A stretch of 64,000 nucleotides of DNA from Kaistia sp. 32K (GTDB lineage Bacteria; Pseudomonadota; Alphaproteobacteria; Rhizobiales; Kaistiaceae), in contig NZ_AP024269.1 in assembly GCF_016629525.1 (NCBI RefSeq), positions 3,162,001-3,226,000 on the forward strand, written 5' to 3'. The position numbers were made by a program, and so were the translations under genes. Of this stretch, positions 9,043 to 19,681 are shown piece by piece (within the stretch, counting starts at the first letter, position 1; every line of letters begins with the position of its first letter). The notes below the pieces were generated by a model. It saw nothing but the letters and a program-made list of their open reading frames with translations. It had not been told where the DNA came from and searched no databases.

Positions 9043-9080
9043 CGCAACACCTTAAGCTGGTGTTGCACTTCGTTTGTGAA
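8050..9080 (-). mobile_element. IS30 family insertion sequence, about 1031 bp
   Basis: Terminal inverted repeats begin TTCACA at 8050 and end TGTGAA at 9080; they share TTCACA-N2-CGAAGTGCAACAC. One transposase gene fills the element. No obvious target duplication is visible next to these ends. Flanks on both sides are parts of a palindromic repeat of family B. Confidence 0.85.
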
Positions 9081-9258
9081 CTCAGGGGATCCAGACGCAC
9101 GGGCCATGACCAGAGGGCTAGCCAAGCTCTCGCCTCAAGATTTCCTGGCCGGTGTTTATGGGCCCCGGCCTCCGCCGGGGCGACGGTGCCCTGCCCATAG
9201 GACGTGAACTGCAAGGCGACCTTCAGCATGCTGCAAAGGTCTCCTCATCCCCGAACCC
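9081..9258. other. Right flank of the IS element; remnant repeat, no gene
   Basis: Holds GGATCCAGACGC and a short palindrome (GGCCCCGGCCTCCGCCGGGGC, near 9160-9180) typical of the palindromic repeats in this genome. No coding potential seen. Confidence 0.5.
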
Positions 9259-10431
<1,173 letters not shown>

Positions 10432-10752
10432 TCAGCCCTGGCGCTCGGGGATGCGGACGATCAGCCCGTCGAGCTCCGGCTTGACGCGGATCTGGCAGGA
10501 AAGCCGCGAGTTCGGCTGCACGTCCTGCGCAAAATCCAGCATATCCTCTTCCATCGGCTCCGGCTCGCCGGTTGCCTCGACCCAGGCCTCGTCGACATAG
10601 ACGTGGCAGGTCGCGCAGGCGCAGGCGCCGCCGCATTCCGCCTCGATGCCCGGAATGGCATTGCGGACGGCGTTTTCCATGACGGTGGTGCCGTCGCGGG
10701 CTTCGATGTCGTAGGGCGTGCCATCGAAGGCAATATAAGTGATCTTGGCCAT
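10432..10752 (-). CDS. Adrenodoxin-type [2Fe-2S] ferredoxin
   Basis: 106 residues. The cluster ligands are C40, C46, C49 and C86 in the pattern C-X5-C-X2-C-X36-C ([19 protein letters not shown], then SRLSCQIRV), which is the vertebrate/bacterial adrenodoxin type rather than plant type. Such ferredoxins donate electrons to cytochromes P450 or serve Fe-S assembly. It lies 144 bases upstream of, and on the same strand as, the ferredoxin reductase gene, suggesting that they interact. An extra Cys at 44 is present in the loop. Confidence 0.9.
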   Translation of the reverse strand: MAKITYIAFDGTPYDIEARDGTTVMENAVRNAIPGIEAECGGACACATCHVYVDEAWVEATGEPEPMEEDMLDFAQDVQPNSRLSCQIRVKPELDGLIVRIPERQG

Positions 10753-11564
10753 GGGATCCGGAACGCTGGAAAGGTCCGCCCCCTATAGGCGAAATGGGCC
10801 GCGCGTGCCAAGGCCGCATGTGTCTCGGCCGCTTGCAGCAGGACCCGGACGAGCCCGCCGCTGCGCCCCGCCCTGCCCGCGACCACCGCCGCCGCGAGAC
10901 GGTACGCCCCGTCGGCAAGGGCCGATCCGCGCGATTCCCCCAGAAATCTGGTCTTATCGTTAACGAAAACAAGCCGCCGTCGGGCCTGAGAAAAACCGGC
11001 CGCCTTTCCGTCTCGCGCCGCCGCAACGGGCGAGGCACAGGCGCCGCGAACATCAGTCGAGCGACAGATGATCGATGCGCGAAAACTCTGCGCGCAAGAA
11101 TTATCAAGCGAACGACATTGGTATTCATTGCCCGGCGCAAGGCACAAAACACCTTGGCGAACGGCGTCGCCAGAATTTTCGATCAAAAAGCACGCCGAAC
11201 GATTTGCCGGCCCGCGAGCTGACTCAACGAAAGCCATGACTCGACGTCACCGGAGGGAGCCGGGAGCACGAACCGGTCGCCGAGTCGTTCGTCAATACCT
11301 TGTTAACAAATGACGGCCGAAAGCCGTGCTTTCTTGTACCCCCGCCTCGAATGTGCCAAAAGGTGAGGCTACGGGCAAGGGTGTGAAGGCCGATCGGACA
11401 TCGCGCAGTATTGCGATGTCGGAGGACGGGCTGATCTACGGGGCATAGCTGCATCGGCGCATGTATCAAGCGCCTGCTGTGTCCTGGAAGCATCCTCGTG
11501 CTTTCGGCGGGTCAAACCGTCGAAGCGGCCGACAGAGTATCGAGTACGGACGCGAGGCTAGAAA
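10753..11564. other. Long intergenic region upstream of gpr
   Basis: About 810 bases between the divergent ferredoxin and gpr genes. Open frames here overlap one another and show no family features. From about 10950 it becomes less GC-rich, with GTTAAC at 10960 and 11303 and a GANTC cluster at 11221-11286. The gpr promoter and a long 5' leader probably lie here; a small RNA cannot be excluded. Confidence 0.5.
11221..11286. promoter_or_regulatory. Cluster of three GANTC (CcrM methylation) sites upstream of gpr
   Basis: GACTC at 11221, GACTC at 11238 and GAGTC at 11282 fall within 66 bases. CcrM methylates GANTC in alphaproteobacteria and the methylation state of clustered sites can time transcription in the cell cycle. 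Their grouping about 280-340 bases before the start of a polar growth gene suggests cell-cycle control; this is inference. Confidence 0.35.
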
Positions 11565-14500
11565 ATGGCGAATAACCCGAAGTCCAAGGACCCGGCGGAT
11601 GCAGCGCTCTCCGCCGTGGAGGAAGCGCTCCGGATCGATTTCAACGCACCGAGCGGCGGTCCAAAGGCGGCGGCACCCGTCGTCCCGCGCGACCGGCGCC
11701 TCGAACAGCCCCGGCTGCAGGACGCTCCCCGCAAGGGTGATGCGCCGCGCAAGGGCGACAGCCCCCGCAAGCCCGAGGCGGCCCCGTCCGCAGCCCCGGT
11801 CCGCGCCCTCGCCGCGCCGGCTCGTGAAGAGGCCGCCGCCGCCCCGCGCGGCCGCCAGCCGAGCCGCGGCCGCATGCCGGCCAATGACGATCGCCGCGTC
11901 GCCGGCGCCTCGCTGCCCGCGCGCCGTCCGTCGCGCCTGATCTATCCGCTCGCCACGCTGCTTTCCGTCGTCTGGGTCGGCGCCATCGCCGCCTATGTGT
12001 CGTCGGCCAATATCAGCCTGTTCTCCGGCGACAGCGCCGTCGGCTCGGCCCAGTTCACCAACATCGCGCTCGCCCTCGTGCTGCCGATCGGCATCGTCTG
12101 GGGCATCGCGATGATGATCGCCCGCGCCCAGGAAATGCGCATCGCCGCGCGCTCCATCTCGGATGTCGCCGCGCGCCTCTCCGAGCCCGAGGACGCCGCC
12201 TCCGAGGCGGTCGTCACCGTCAGCCAGGCGATCCGCCGCGAAGTCGCCGCCATGGGCGACGGCATCGAGCGGGCGCTCGCCCGCGCCAGCGAGCTCGAGC
12301 TGCTCGTCCATAACGAAGTTGCCGCCCTCGAGCGCTCGTATTCCGACAATGAAGTCCGCATGCGTGGCCTGATCGACGACCTCGCCAATCAGCGCGAGGC
12401 GATCGTCATCAATTCCGAGCGCGTCCGCACCTCGATCGTCTCGGCCCAGGAATCGCTCTCCAAGGACCTCGGCGAGGCGAGCGAGCAGATCGCCGCCAAC
12501 ATCATCGGCTCGGGCGACCGCATCACCCAGGCGCTGGCCGGCCGCGGCGAAAGCATCACCTCCGCCCTCGGCAGCGCCGGCGACGAGATGATCAGCAAGC
12601 TCTCGCTGCGCGGCGAGGACCTGGTCAGCCGCCTGTCGAGCGCCGCCACCGACGTGACCGAATCGCTCTCGCGCACCAGCGTCGAGGTCACCGACGTGTT
12701 GCTCGCCCGCAGCGCCGACATCAACGAGACGCTCGAGACGACCGGCCGCGCCATGGCCGAGAACGTCGCGGAGCGCGGCCGCGAGGTCAACGAGACGCTG
12801 GCCCGCGTCACCGACGAGCTGACCGAGGGTCTCGACCGCCGCACGGCCGACATGACCCGGTCGATCTCGGTCACCGGCAACCAGGTCGCCGAGACGATCT
12901 CGCTGCATACCCGCGAAGTGAACGCGGCGCTGAAATCCAATGCCGACAGCCTGATCGTCGATCTGGCGCTGCGCGGCCAGGAGATCAACGAGAAGCTCGA
13001 CGAGACCGGCACCCGCATCGCCGACACGATCACGGCGCGCGGCGGTGATCTGGCCGAGCGCCTGTCGCTGACCGGCGACCGCATCCAGGACGCCATCGCC
13101 ATCGACGGCAGCGGTCTCGCCGATCGCCTGACGGCAGCCGGCGACATCATGGCCAACCTGATCGAGGCCCGCACGGCGGCGCTGCGCGAAACCATCGACG
13201 GCGCTTCCAACGCGGTCAACGAGTCGTTCGACGCCCGCTCGGCAGAGCTGACCGAGCGCCTCGCCACCGTCGGCGGCGAAGTCGCCAAGGCGATCGCCGT
13301 CCGCGGCCTGAAGGTCAACGAGACCATCATCGCCTCCGGCAACGAGATCTCCGAGACGATCGCCTCGCGCGCCGGCCTCCTGCACGACCGGATCGTCGAG
13401 TCCGGCCGCCAGGTCGCCGACAACATGGAAAGCCGCGGCACCGCCGTCTACGACCTGATCATCGAGTCGAGCCAGCAGCTCGCCGACGCGATCGAGACGC
13501 GCGGCAGCGCCGTGCACCAGAAGATCCTCGCCTCCGGCAACGAGCTCGCCTCGACGATCGAGAGCCGCGGCACCGACATCCACGAGCGCATCGTCGCCTC
13601 CGGCAGCCGCTTCTCGGACGAGATCGCCAACCGCGCCGACCGCGTGCACCAGCAGATCCTCGCCTCCGGCAACCAGCTGGCCGACGAGATTGAGGGCCGC
13701 GCCGGCGCCGTGCATCAGCGCATCCTCGCCTCGGGCACCGACATCTCGGGCGAGATCGAGCGTCGCGCGGAAGCCGCCCACCAGCTCATCGTCGCCTCGG
13801 GCAACCAGCTCGCCAACGAGATCGAGGGTGTCCACGGCCGCATCCTGTCCTCGGGCAGCGAGCTCGCCAAGGACATCACCGACCGCGCCGACGCCGTTCA
13901 CCAGAGCATCATCGCCTCCGGCACCGAGCTCTCGGCCGAGATCGAGCGCCGCGCCATCGAGGCGCAGGAGCGCATCCTGTCGTCCGGCACCGACGTCGCC
14001 GGCGTGATCGAGAGCCGCGGCTCGGCCGTGCATCAGCGCATCGTCGACTCCGGCACAGAGCTCGCCGACGCGATCGAGAGCCGTGGCTCGGCCGTGCATC
14101 AGCGCATCGTCGACTCGGGTTCCGAGCTGGCCGATGCGATCGAGAGCCGCGCCACCTCGGTTCACCAGCGGATCGTCACCTCCGGCACCGACCTCGCCGA
14201 CGCGATCGAGAGCCGCGCCACCACCGTGCATGAGCGCATCATCGCCTCGGGCACGGAACTGGCTGACGAGATCGAATCCCGCGCCACGACCGTGCATCAG
14301 CGCGTCGTCGACGCCGGCTCGGGCCTGATCAACCAGATCGAAAGCCGCACCGGCGCCGTACATGACCGCCTCGTCGCGGCCGGCTCGGCCCTCGTCGGCG
14401 ACATCGCCGCCCAGGCCAATCTGGCGCATGAGCAGGTGCTCGAGTCGGGCTCGTCGCTCGCCGACCTCATCGCCAGCCAGACGCTCTCGACGCATCAGCA

Positions 14501-17500
14501 GTTCCTCGCTTCCGGCAACACGCTGCTCAGCGAGTTGACCAGCCAGGCGCGTTCGGCGCACGAGGAGATCCTGACCTCCGGTTCGGGCCTCGTCGACCAG
14601 ATCGCCAGCCAGGCCCGCGCCGCGCATGAGCGGATCCTCACCTCGGGCGCGACGCTCGCCGACGAGATCACCAGCCAGGCGCTCAGCGCGCATGACCGCG
14701 TGCTCTCCTCGGGCTCCGAGATCGCCAACGAGATCGAGAGCCGCGGCAACGCGGTGCACGAGCGCATCGTCGCCTCCGGCGCCACGCTGATCGGCGACAT
14801 CGAGAGCCAGGCCCTGCAGGCGCATGAGCGCATCGCGGCCTCGGGTTCGAGCCTCGCCAGCGAGATCGAGAGCCGCGCCGTCAACATCCACGACCAGATC
14901 GTCGATACGTCGAGCCGCTTCGGCGACCTGATCAACGATCGCGGCCTCGCCATCGCCACCGGCCTCGACGAGCGCTTCGCGGCGCTGCGCGACATCATCG
15001 AGGTCCGCGGTCCGGAGCTCGTCACCCGCTTCGCCGACCGCGCCAATCTGATGGACACCACCCTCGCCGACCGCCTGACCGGCTTCGGCGACGCCATCGA
15101 GGCGAAGATCGGCGCCGTCGCCGAGACCCTCGACAGCAACACGCGCCGCATCGACGACGCCCTCGACACCCGCTCGCGCCAGATCAACCAGACCCTGATC
15201 GAGCGCACCCGCGACATCGCCGAGGCGTTCCAGACCGGCCAGTCGGAAATCGGCGAGATCATCGACGGCCGCCTGACGGACGTGACCACCCGCCTCTCCG
15301 ACCGGACGCAGGCGCTGTCGGACATGCTCTCCGAGCGTTGGCACACGATCAACGAGACGCTGGGCGAGAAGGCGGTCGAGGCGGCGAACAGCTTCGACGC
15401 CCGGGCGACGCAGATGGACCAGATCCTCTCGACCCGCCTGACCGACATCACCTCGACGCTGGGTCGCGAATCGGTGCGTGTCGCCGAGCAGATCGTCGGC
15501 TCGCTGTCGCAGGCGACCGAAAACCTGGTGAGCGCCTCGAGCAGCACCAGCGACGCGCTGCGCCTCTCGGCCGACGAGGCCGCGCAGGCCTTCTCGCAGT
15601 CGGCGGCGCAGGCCAGCCAGACCCTGACGCAGTCGCTCGACGACGTGTCGCAGACGCTGGCGCGTTCGGCGGCCGGCGCCTCCGAGGCGGTGACGCTGTC
15701 GGCGTCGCAGGCTTCCGAGCGCCTGTCGCAGGTCGCCACCTCGACCGTCGACCTGCTCTCGTCCTCGAGCGCCGAGGCGGTCGGTCATCTGTCGCGCGTC
15801 TCCTCCGAGGCGGCCGAGCAGATCTCCCGCGTTTCGCTGGAGATCGAGCAGAGCCTCGGCGGTCGCGCCATGAACACCGCCAGCGCGCTGGAGGAGCGGA
15901 CCCGCGCCTTCAACGAAGTGCTGGAAAGCCGCAGCGCCGAGCTGGCGCAGCTCCTCGACGGCGAAGGCAACCGCCTCGTCGCCGCCATCGACCGTCGCGG
16001 CAACGAGCTGACCAGCAGCGTCGCCAACGCCGGCGATACCATCGTCGACCTGCTCTCCACGAAGGGTTCCGAGATCGTCTCGATGGTGCTGTCGCGCACC
16101 GACGAGGCCGCCCGCGCCCTGCTCGAGAGCGGCGATACCGTGTCGCAAAACTTCAGCTCGACCAATGAGCGCCTGCGCACCGACGTCGCCGGCATCGTCG
16201 AGCGGCTGGCCCAGTCGAACGACATGCTGAACGCGCTGCTGACCCGCACGACCGACAATCTCAACCAGATCGAGACCGGCCTTGCGACCCGCACCGGCGA
16301 GTTCGCCCAGGCGATCGAGCAGGCCATCGGCGGCACGCAGAACTCGTCGACCGTGCTCGCTTCGCAGGTTGCGATGCTGCGCGACGTCTCCAAGGACGTG
16401 CTCGAGAATGTCGGCGCCATCGCCGGCCGCTTCGAGGACCAAGGCCGTTCGCTCAGCGAGGCTGCCCGCAGCCTGACCTCCGCCAACACGGAGATCGAAG
16501 GCTCGATCGAGCAGCGCCGCGTCGCCCTCGACCAGCTCGCCGCGACGCTCGCCGCCCGCTCGACCGAACTCGACGGCATGATGCGCAACTTCACGGAGAC
16601 CGTCAGCGCCTCGCTGAAGGACGCCGAGGATCGCGCCGGCGAAGTGGCCCGGATGCTTGCCCGTTCGAGCGAGACCGCCGCCAAGGGCGTGCTCGAGAAC
16701 CTCGAAGGGATGCAGACGACCGCCAGCAACGAGAGCCTCAAGGCCGCCAATGTCGTGCGCGAGGCGAACCGCGCCCTCATGGACGACATGGCCGCCGTCG
16801 TCGCCCAGGCGACCAAGCAGTTCTCCGCCGCCACCGAGGAAATGCGCTCGGCCGCCAAGGAGATGCAGCAGGATCTCGAGGTCACGCGCAACGAGCTGAA
16901 GCGCGGCGTGCTCGAGCTGCCGACGGAAACCCGCGAGAGCGCCGACGCCATGCGTCGCGTCGTCACCGACCAGCTGAAGGCGCTGACCGAGCTTTCCGAC
17001 ATCGTCGGCAAGCACGGCAAGTCGCTCGACGTCTCGGTCCCCGGCACGCCCTCCCCGGCTCCGCGCGGTCAGACCGCCGCCGCCTTCGCCCGGCCGCAGC
17101 CGGTGCGCCAGGCAGCGCCCGAGCCGATCCGCGTCGCACCGGCTCCGGCCGTGGCAGCGCCTGCCGCCCAGCGTCCGGCTCCGGTCCGTCCGGCCGCCGA
17201 GCCGGTCCGCGCCGCCGCAGCCGCGCAGCCGGCCCCGGTTCGCCAGCAGGCGGCGCCCGCCGCCCAGGCGAAGCCCGCGCCGGCCGCCGAGGAAGCGGAG
17301 CCGCGCGGCTGGGTCTCGGACCTGCTGCGTCGCGCCTCGCGTGACGAAGACCACGGCACGGCTCCGGCCGAGCGTCGCGAGGAGGCCCCGGCCGCCCGCA
17401 ACGGCAGCGCCGGCGGCTCGCTCGGCAACCTGTCGAGCGACATCGCCCGGGCGATCGATCCGCGCGCCGCGGCCGATCTCTGGGAGCGTCACCAGCGCGG

Positions 17501-17750
17501 CGAGAAGAACGTCTTCACCCGCCGCCTCTACACGCTGGCGGGCCAGCAGACCTTCGACGAGATCCGCCGCAAGTATCAGCGCGAGGCGGAGTTCAAGGCA
17601 GCGGTCGATCGCTATGTCGGCGACTTCGAGCGTCTGCTCGGCGAAGTGCAGCGCGGCGGCCAGGATCCGTCAGCCAGCAACGCCTACCTCGTCTCCGACA
17701 CGGGCAAGGTCTACACCATGCTCGCCCATGCGAGCGGCCGCTTCGACTGA
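11565..17750 (+). CDS. gpr: Growth Pole Ring (GPR)-like giant membrane coiled-coil protein
   Basis: 2061 residues. Order: a disordered Ala/Pro/Arg-rich N terminus (1-122), two membrane spans (about 125-146 and 165-187), then about 1600 residues of continuous amphipathic helix resembling apolipoprotein A/E repeats, a Pro/Ala linker (about 1830-1910), and a compact C-terminal domain (SDIARAIDPRAAADLWERH, FTRRLYTLAGQQTFDEI). About residues 625-1120 form an array of near-perfect 22-residue units built on the pattern VH-x-RI-x-x-SG-x-x-LA-x-x-IESR. Size, two N-terminal spans and apolipoprotein-like body match GPR of Agrobacterium tumefaciens, which forms a ring at the growing pole and is needed for polar growth and rod shape; such proteins are often mis-annotated as kinesin-like. 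Stand-alone gene with a strong terminator. Confidence 0.85.
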   Translation: MANNPKSKDPADAALSAVEEALRIDFNAPSGGPKAAAPVVPRDRRLEQPRLQDAPRKGDAPRKGDSPRKPEAAPSAAPVRALAAPAREEAAAAPRGRQPSRGRMPANDDRRVAGASLPARRPSRLIYPLATLLSVVWVGAIAAYVSSANISLFSGDSAVGSAQFTNIALALVLPIGIVWGIAMMIARAQEMRIAARSISDVAARLSEPEDAASEAVVTVSQAIRREVAAMGDGIERALARASELELLVHNEVAALERSYSDNEVRMRGLIDDLANQREAIVINSERVRTSIVSAQESLSKDLGEASEQIAANIIGSGDRITQALAGRGESITSALGSAGDEMISKLSLRGEDLVSRLSSAATDVTESLSRTSVEVTDVLLARSADINETLETTGRAMAENVAERGREVNETLARVTDELTEGLDRRTADMTRSISVTGNQVAETISLHTREVNAALKSNADSLIVDLALRGQEINEKLDETGTRIADTITARGGDLAERLSLTGDRIQDAIAIDGSGLADRLTAAGDIMANLIEARTAALRETIDGASNAVNESFDARSAELTERLATVGGEVAKAIAVRGLKVNETIIASGNEISETIASRAGLLHDRIVESGRQVADNMESRGTAVYDLIIESSQQLADAIETRGSAVHQKILASGNELASTIESRGTDIHERIVASGSRFSDEIANRADRVHQQILASGNQLADEIEGRAGAVHQRILASGTDISGEIERRAEAAHQLIVASGNQLANEIEGVHGRILSSGSELAKDITDRADAVHQSIIASGTELSAEIERRAIEAQERILSSGTDVAGVIESRGSAVHQRIVDSGTELADAIESRGSAVHQRIVDSGSELADAIESRATSVHQRIVTSGTDLADAIESRATTVHERIIASGTELADEIESRATTVHQRVVDAGSGLINQIESRTGAVHDRLVAAGSALVGDIAAQANLAHEQVLESGSSLADLIASQTLSTHQQFLASGNTLLSELTSQARSAHEEILTSGSGLVDQIASQARAAHERILTSGATLADEITSQALSAHDRVLSSGSEIANEIESRGNAVHERIVASGATLIGDIESQALQAHERIAASGSSLASEIESRAVNIHDQIVDTSSRFGDLINDRGLAIATGLDERFAALRDIIEVRGPELVTRFADRANLMDTTLADRLTGFGDAIEAKIGAVAETLDSNTRRIDDALDTRSRQINQTLIERTRDIAEAFQTGQSEIGEIIDGRLTDVTTRLSDRTQALSDMLSERWHTINETLGEKAVEAANSFDARATQMDQILSTRLTDITSTLGRESVRVAEQIVGSLSQATENLVSASSSTSDALRLSADEAAQAFSQSAAQASQTLTQSLDDVSQTLARSAAGASEAVTLSASQASERLSQVATSTVDLLSSSSAEAVGHLSRVSSEAAEQISRVSLEIEQSLGGRAMNTASALEERTRAFNEVLESRSAELAQLLDGEGNRLVAAIDRRGNELTSSVANAGDTIVDLLSTKGSEIVSMVLSRTDEAARALLESGDTVSQNFSSTNERLRTDVAGIVERLAQSNDMLNALLTRTTDNLNQIETGLATRTGEFAQAIEQAIGGTQNSSTVLASQVAMLRDVSKDVLENVGAIAGRFEDQGRSLSEAARSLTSANTEIEGSIEQRRVALDQLAATLAARSTELDGMMRNFTETVSASLKDAEDRAGEVARMLARSSETAAKGVLENLEGMQTTASNESLKAANVVREANRALMDDMAAVVAQATKQFSAATEEMRSAAKEMQQDLEVTRNELKRGVLELPTETRESADAMRRVVTDQLKALTELSDIVGKHGKSLDVSVPGTPSPAPRGQTAAAFARPQPVRQAAPEPIRVAPAPAVAAPAAQRPAPVRPAAEPVRAAAAAQPAPVRQQAAPAAQAKPAPAAEEAEPRGWVSDLLRRASRDEDHGTAPAERREEAPAARNGSAGGSLGNLSSDIARAIDPRAAADLWERHQRGEKNVFTRRLYTLAGQQTFDEIRRKYQREAEFKAAVDRYVGDFERLLGEVQRGGQDPSASNAYLVSDTGKVYTMLAHASGRFD
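13440..14935 (+). repeat. 66-bp (22-residue) tandem repeat array inside gpr
   Basis: About twenty degenerate 66-bp units in frame. Each begins near a His-Gln-Arg-Ile/Val segment and contains Ser-Gly in the middle and Ile-Glu-Ser-Arg at the end; adjacent units around 14000-14150 are nearly identical at DNA level. One unit near 13826 is 12 bp short (NEIEGVHGRIL, lacking the four residues between EG and VH). Twenty-two residues correspond to two 11-residue amphipathic helix periods. Confidence 0.85.
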
Positions 17751-17770
17751 TCGAAACGGACCTTATCAGC

Positions 17771-17800
17771 AAAAGGCGCGGCCCCGGCCGCGCCTTTTGT
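17771..17800 (+). terminator. Rho-independent terminator of gpr
   Basis: AAAAGGCGCGGC and its complement GCCGCGCCTTTT form a perfect stem around a CCCCG-type loop, followed by GTCATTTC, 20 bases after the gpr stop. Confidence 0.85.
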
Positions 17801-17965
17801 CATTTCCGGGGTGTCTTACGCTGCGGCGAGAAGGTCACACGCCCGCGTCACGCGCCGGTCCGGCCAAATTCGCGATTGTCCGGCGCGATGGCGACGATGT
17901 AGACAGGCCCTACCCTTTCATGCCGCAATCCTCCCACGCGGCAGAGGTCCGGACCTCCCGTCATC

Positions 17966-19204
17966 ATGTCTGACACATCGACCGCGAAGCGCCACAGCTT
18001 CGGAGCCTTCCAGCACCGGGGCTTCCTGTTCTATTGGCTGTCGCGGCTCTGCGCGACCTTCGCCGTCAACATCGTCAGCGTCTCGGTCGGCTGGCAGGTC
18101 TACGACATGACCCGCGATCCCTTCGACCTCGGCCTGATCGGTCTCGTCCAGTTCATGCCGGCGCTGCTGCTGGTGCTCGTCACCGGCTCGGTCGCCGACC
18201 GTTTCAACCGCCGCCTGATCATGGCGCTCTGCCTCGCCGGCGAGGCCGTCTGCGTGCTCGGCCTGCTGCTCTTCACGATCTCGGGCAGCGAGACGGTGGT
18301 GTTCGTCTTCGGCATCCTGCTGATGTTCGGCGTCGTGCGCGCCTTCATGGGTCCGGCGCAGCAGTCGCTCGCGCCCAATCTGGTGCCGCCAAAGGACCTC
18401 GCGAGCGCCATCGCCTGGAATTCCTCCGCCTGGCAGATCGCCACCATCGTCGGCCCCGTCACCGGCGGCCTGCTCTATGGCGCGGCGCCGGAAGCCTCCT
18501 ATGCGGTTGCCCTCGCGCTGATGGCGCTCGGCGCCGTCCTCATCCTGATGGTGCCGAAGCCGGCCCAGAAGATCCTGAACGACAAGGCGAGCTGGGAAAC
18601 CGTCATCGCCGGCTTCCGCTATGTCTGGAAGGAGAAGATCGTGCTCGGCGCGATCTCGCTCGACCTGTTCGCGGTGCTGCTCGGCGGCGCCACCGCGCTG
18701 ATGCCGATCTTCGCCCGCGACATCCTAGAAGTCGGGCCGTGGGGCCTCGGCATGCTGCGCGCGGCGCCCGCGATCGGCGCGCTGTCGGTCGCCGCCTGGC
18801 TCGCCTTCAACCCGATCCGCAACCATGCCGGCCTGCTGCTCTTCGGCTTCGTCACCGTGTTCGGCCTGTCGACCATCGTCTTCGGCCTGTCGACGCTGGT
18901 CTGGGTGTCGATCGTCGCGCTGGTCGTCATGGGCGCCAGCGACATGGTCAGCGTCTATATCCGCGAAACGCTGATCCAGCTCTGGACGCCGGACGCGGTG
19001 CGCGGCCGCGTCAACGCCGTCAACATGGTCTTCGTCGGCGCCTCGAACGAGCTCGGCGAATTCCGCGCCGGCATGTCGGCGGCGGTATTCGGGGCGGTCA
19101 GCGCCGTGGTCATCGGCGGCGCCGGCACGGTCGCCATCGCCGCGCTCTGGGCCCGCTTCTTCCCAGACCTGCGCCGCGCCCGCCATCTCGACGGTCGGCC
19201 TTAA
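17966..19204 (+). CDS. MFS transporter (EntS/MFS_3 type)
   Basis: 412 residues with about 12 hydrophobic spans. The N terminus FGAFQHRGFLFYWLSRLCATFAVNI followed by VGWQVYDMTRDPFDLGLIGL and the loop GSVADRFNRRLIM (MFS signature between spans 2 and 3) match the MFS_3 group that includes enterobactin exporter EntS. Cargo unknown; no siderophore gene is near. ATG at 17966 has no strong ribosome site in view. Stand-alone gene between the gpr terminator and a small DUF3309 gene. Confidence 0.8.
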   Translation: MSDTSTAKRHSFGAFQHRGFLFYWLSRLCATFAVNIVSVSVGWQVYDMTRDPFDLGLIGLVQFMPALLLVLVTGSVADRFNRRLIMALCLAGEAVCVLGLLLFTISGSETVVFVFGILLMFGVVRAFMGPAQQSLAPNLVPPKDLASAIAWNSSAWQIATIVGPVTGGLLYGAAPEASYAVALALMALGAVLILMVPKPAQKILNDKASWETVIAGFRYVWKEKIVLGAISLDLFAVLLGGATALMPIFARDILEVGPWGLGMLRAAPAIGALSVAAWLAFNPIRNHAGLLLFGFVTVFGLSTIVFGLSTLVWVSIVALVVMGASDMVSVYIRETLIQLWTPDAVRGRVNAVNMVFVGASNELGEFRAGMSAAVFGAVSAVVIGGAGTVAIAALWARFFPDLRRARHLDGRP

Positions 19205-19299
19205 ACTGGCGACCGCTCAAGGCGGTTTCCCGGAACCGAACGGCCGATTCAGGCATTGAATTGAAGCGACCATTCGGGGCAACCATTCGGGGAGCTGAC

Positions 19300-19452
19300 A
19301 TGAGCACCATTCTTCTGATCATCATCGTGATCCTGCTGATCGCCGCGCTGCCGAGCTGGCCCTACAGCTCCGGCTGGGGCTACTACCCGAGCGGCGGCCT
19401 CGGCCTGATCCTGATCATCCTGCTCATCCTCGTCCTGATGGGGCGGCTGTAG
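19300..19452 (+). CDS. DUF3309 family small membrane protein
   Basis: 50 residues, too short for many gene callers. MSTILLIIIVILLIAALPSW, then the SSGWGYYPSGG turn and a second span LGLILIILLILVLMGRL. Two hydrophobic segments around a Tyr/Gly-rich loop are the mark of DUF3309, common in Hyphomicrobiales and of unknown function. ATG at 19300 follows GGGGAGCTGAC. It sits 95 bases after the MFS gene. Confidence 0.85.
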   Translation: MSTILLIIIVILLIAALPSWPYSSGWGYYPSGGLGLILIILLILVLMGRL

Positions 19453-19681
19453 ATTGCCCCCGAACGGAACGAATGCCGGATCGCTCGGGAAAGCGCGAAG
19501 GCGTTCGTTTCTTTCGTTGTTTTCCGGAAGCCGTGAAAGGACCGGGGCGACGGGGAGCCCGGAACGAAGGTGCGGGCCTGGATTTGGGGGTGGGCTTCAC
19601 CACCCTTCATGGCATTCTTGCACTATCGCCTGACGGCGGCATGCGGTAGCAGACGCGTCCCCCTTCCTGGATGCGCCTGCC

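Noticed and set aside
13440..14935. CRISPR-like periodicity
   Set aside because: The 66-bp period is in frame within gpr, with degenerate coding repeats and no unique spacers; it is protein repeat structure. No CRISPR array or cas gene is present in the window.
11466..17492. A 2008-codon open frame on the minus strand opposite gpr
   Set aside because: It mirrors the gpr codons: high GC at third positions and the 66-bp in-frame repeats suppress stops in one antisense frame. The product is Arg/Gly/Ala-rich low complexity with no ribosome site or family signal, and the plus-strand protein has clear domains.
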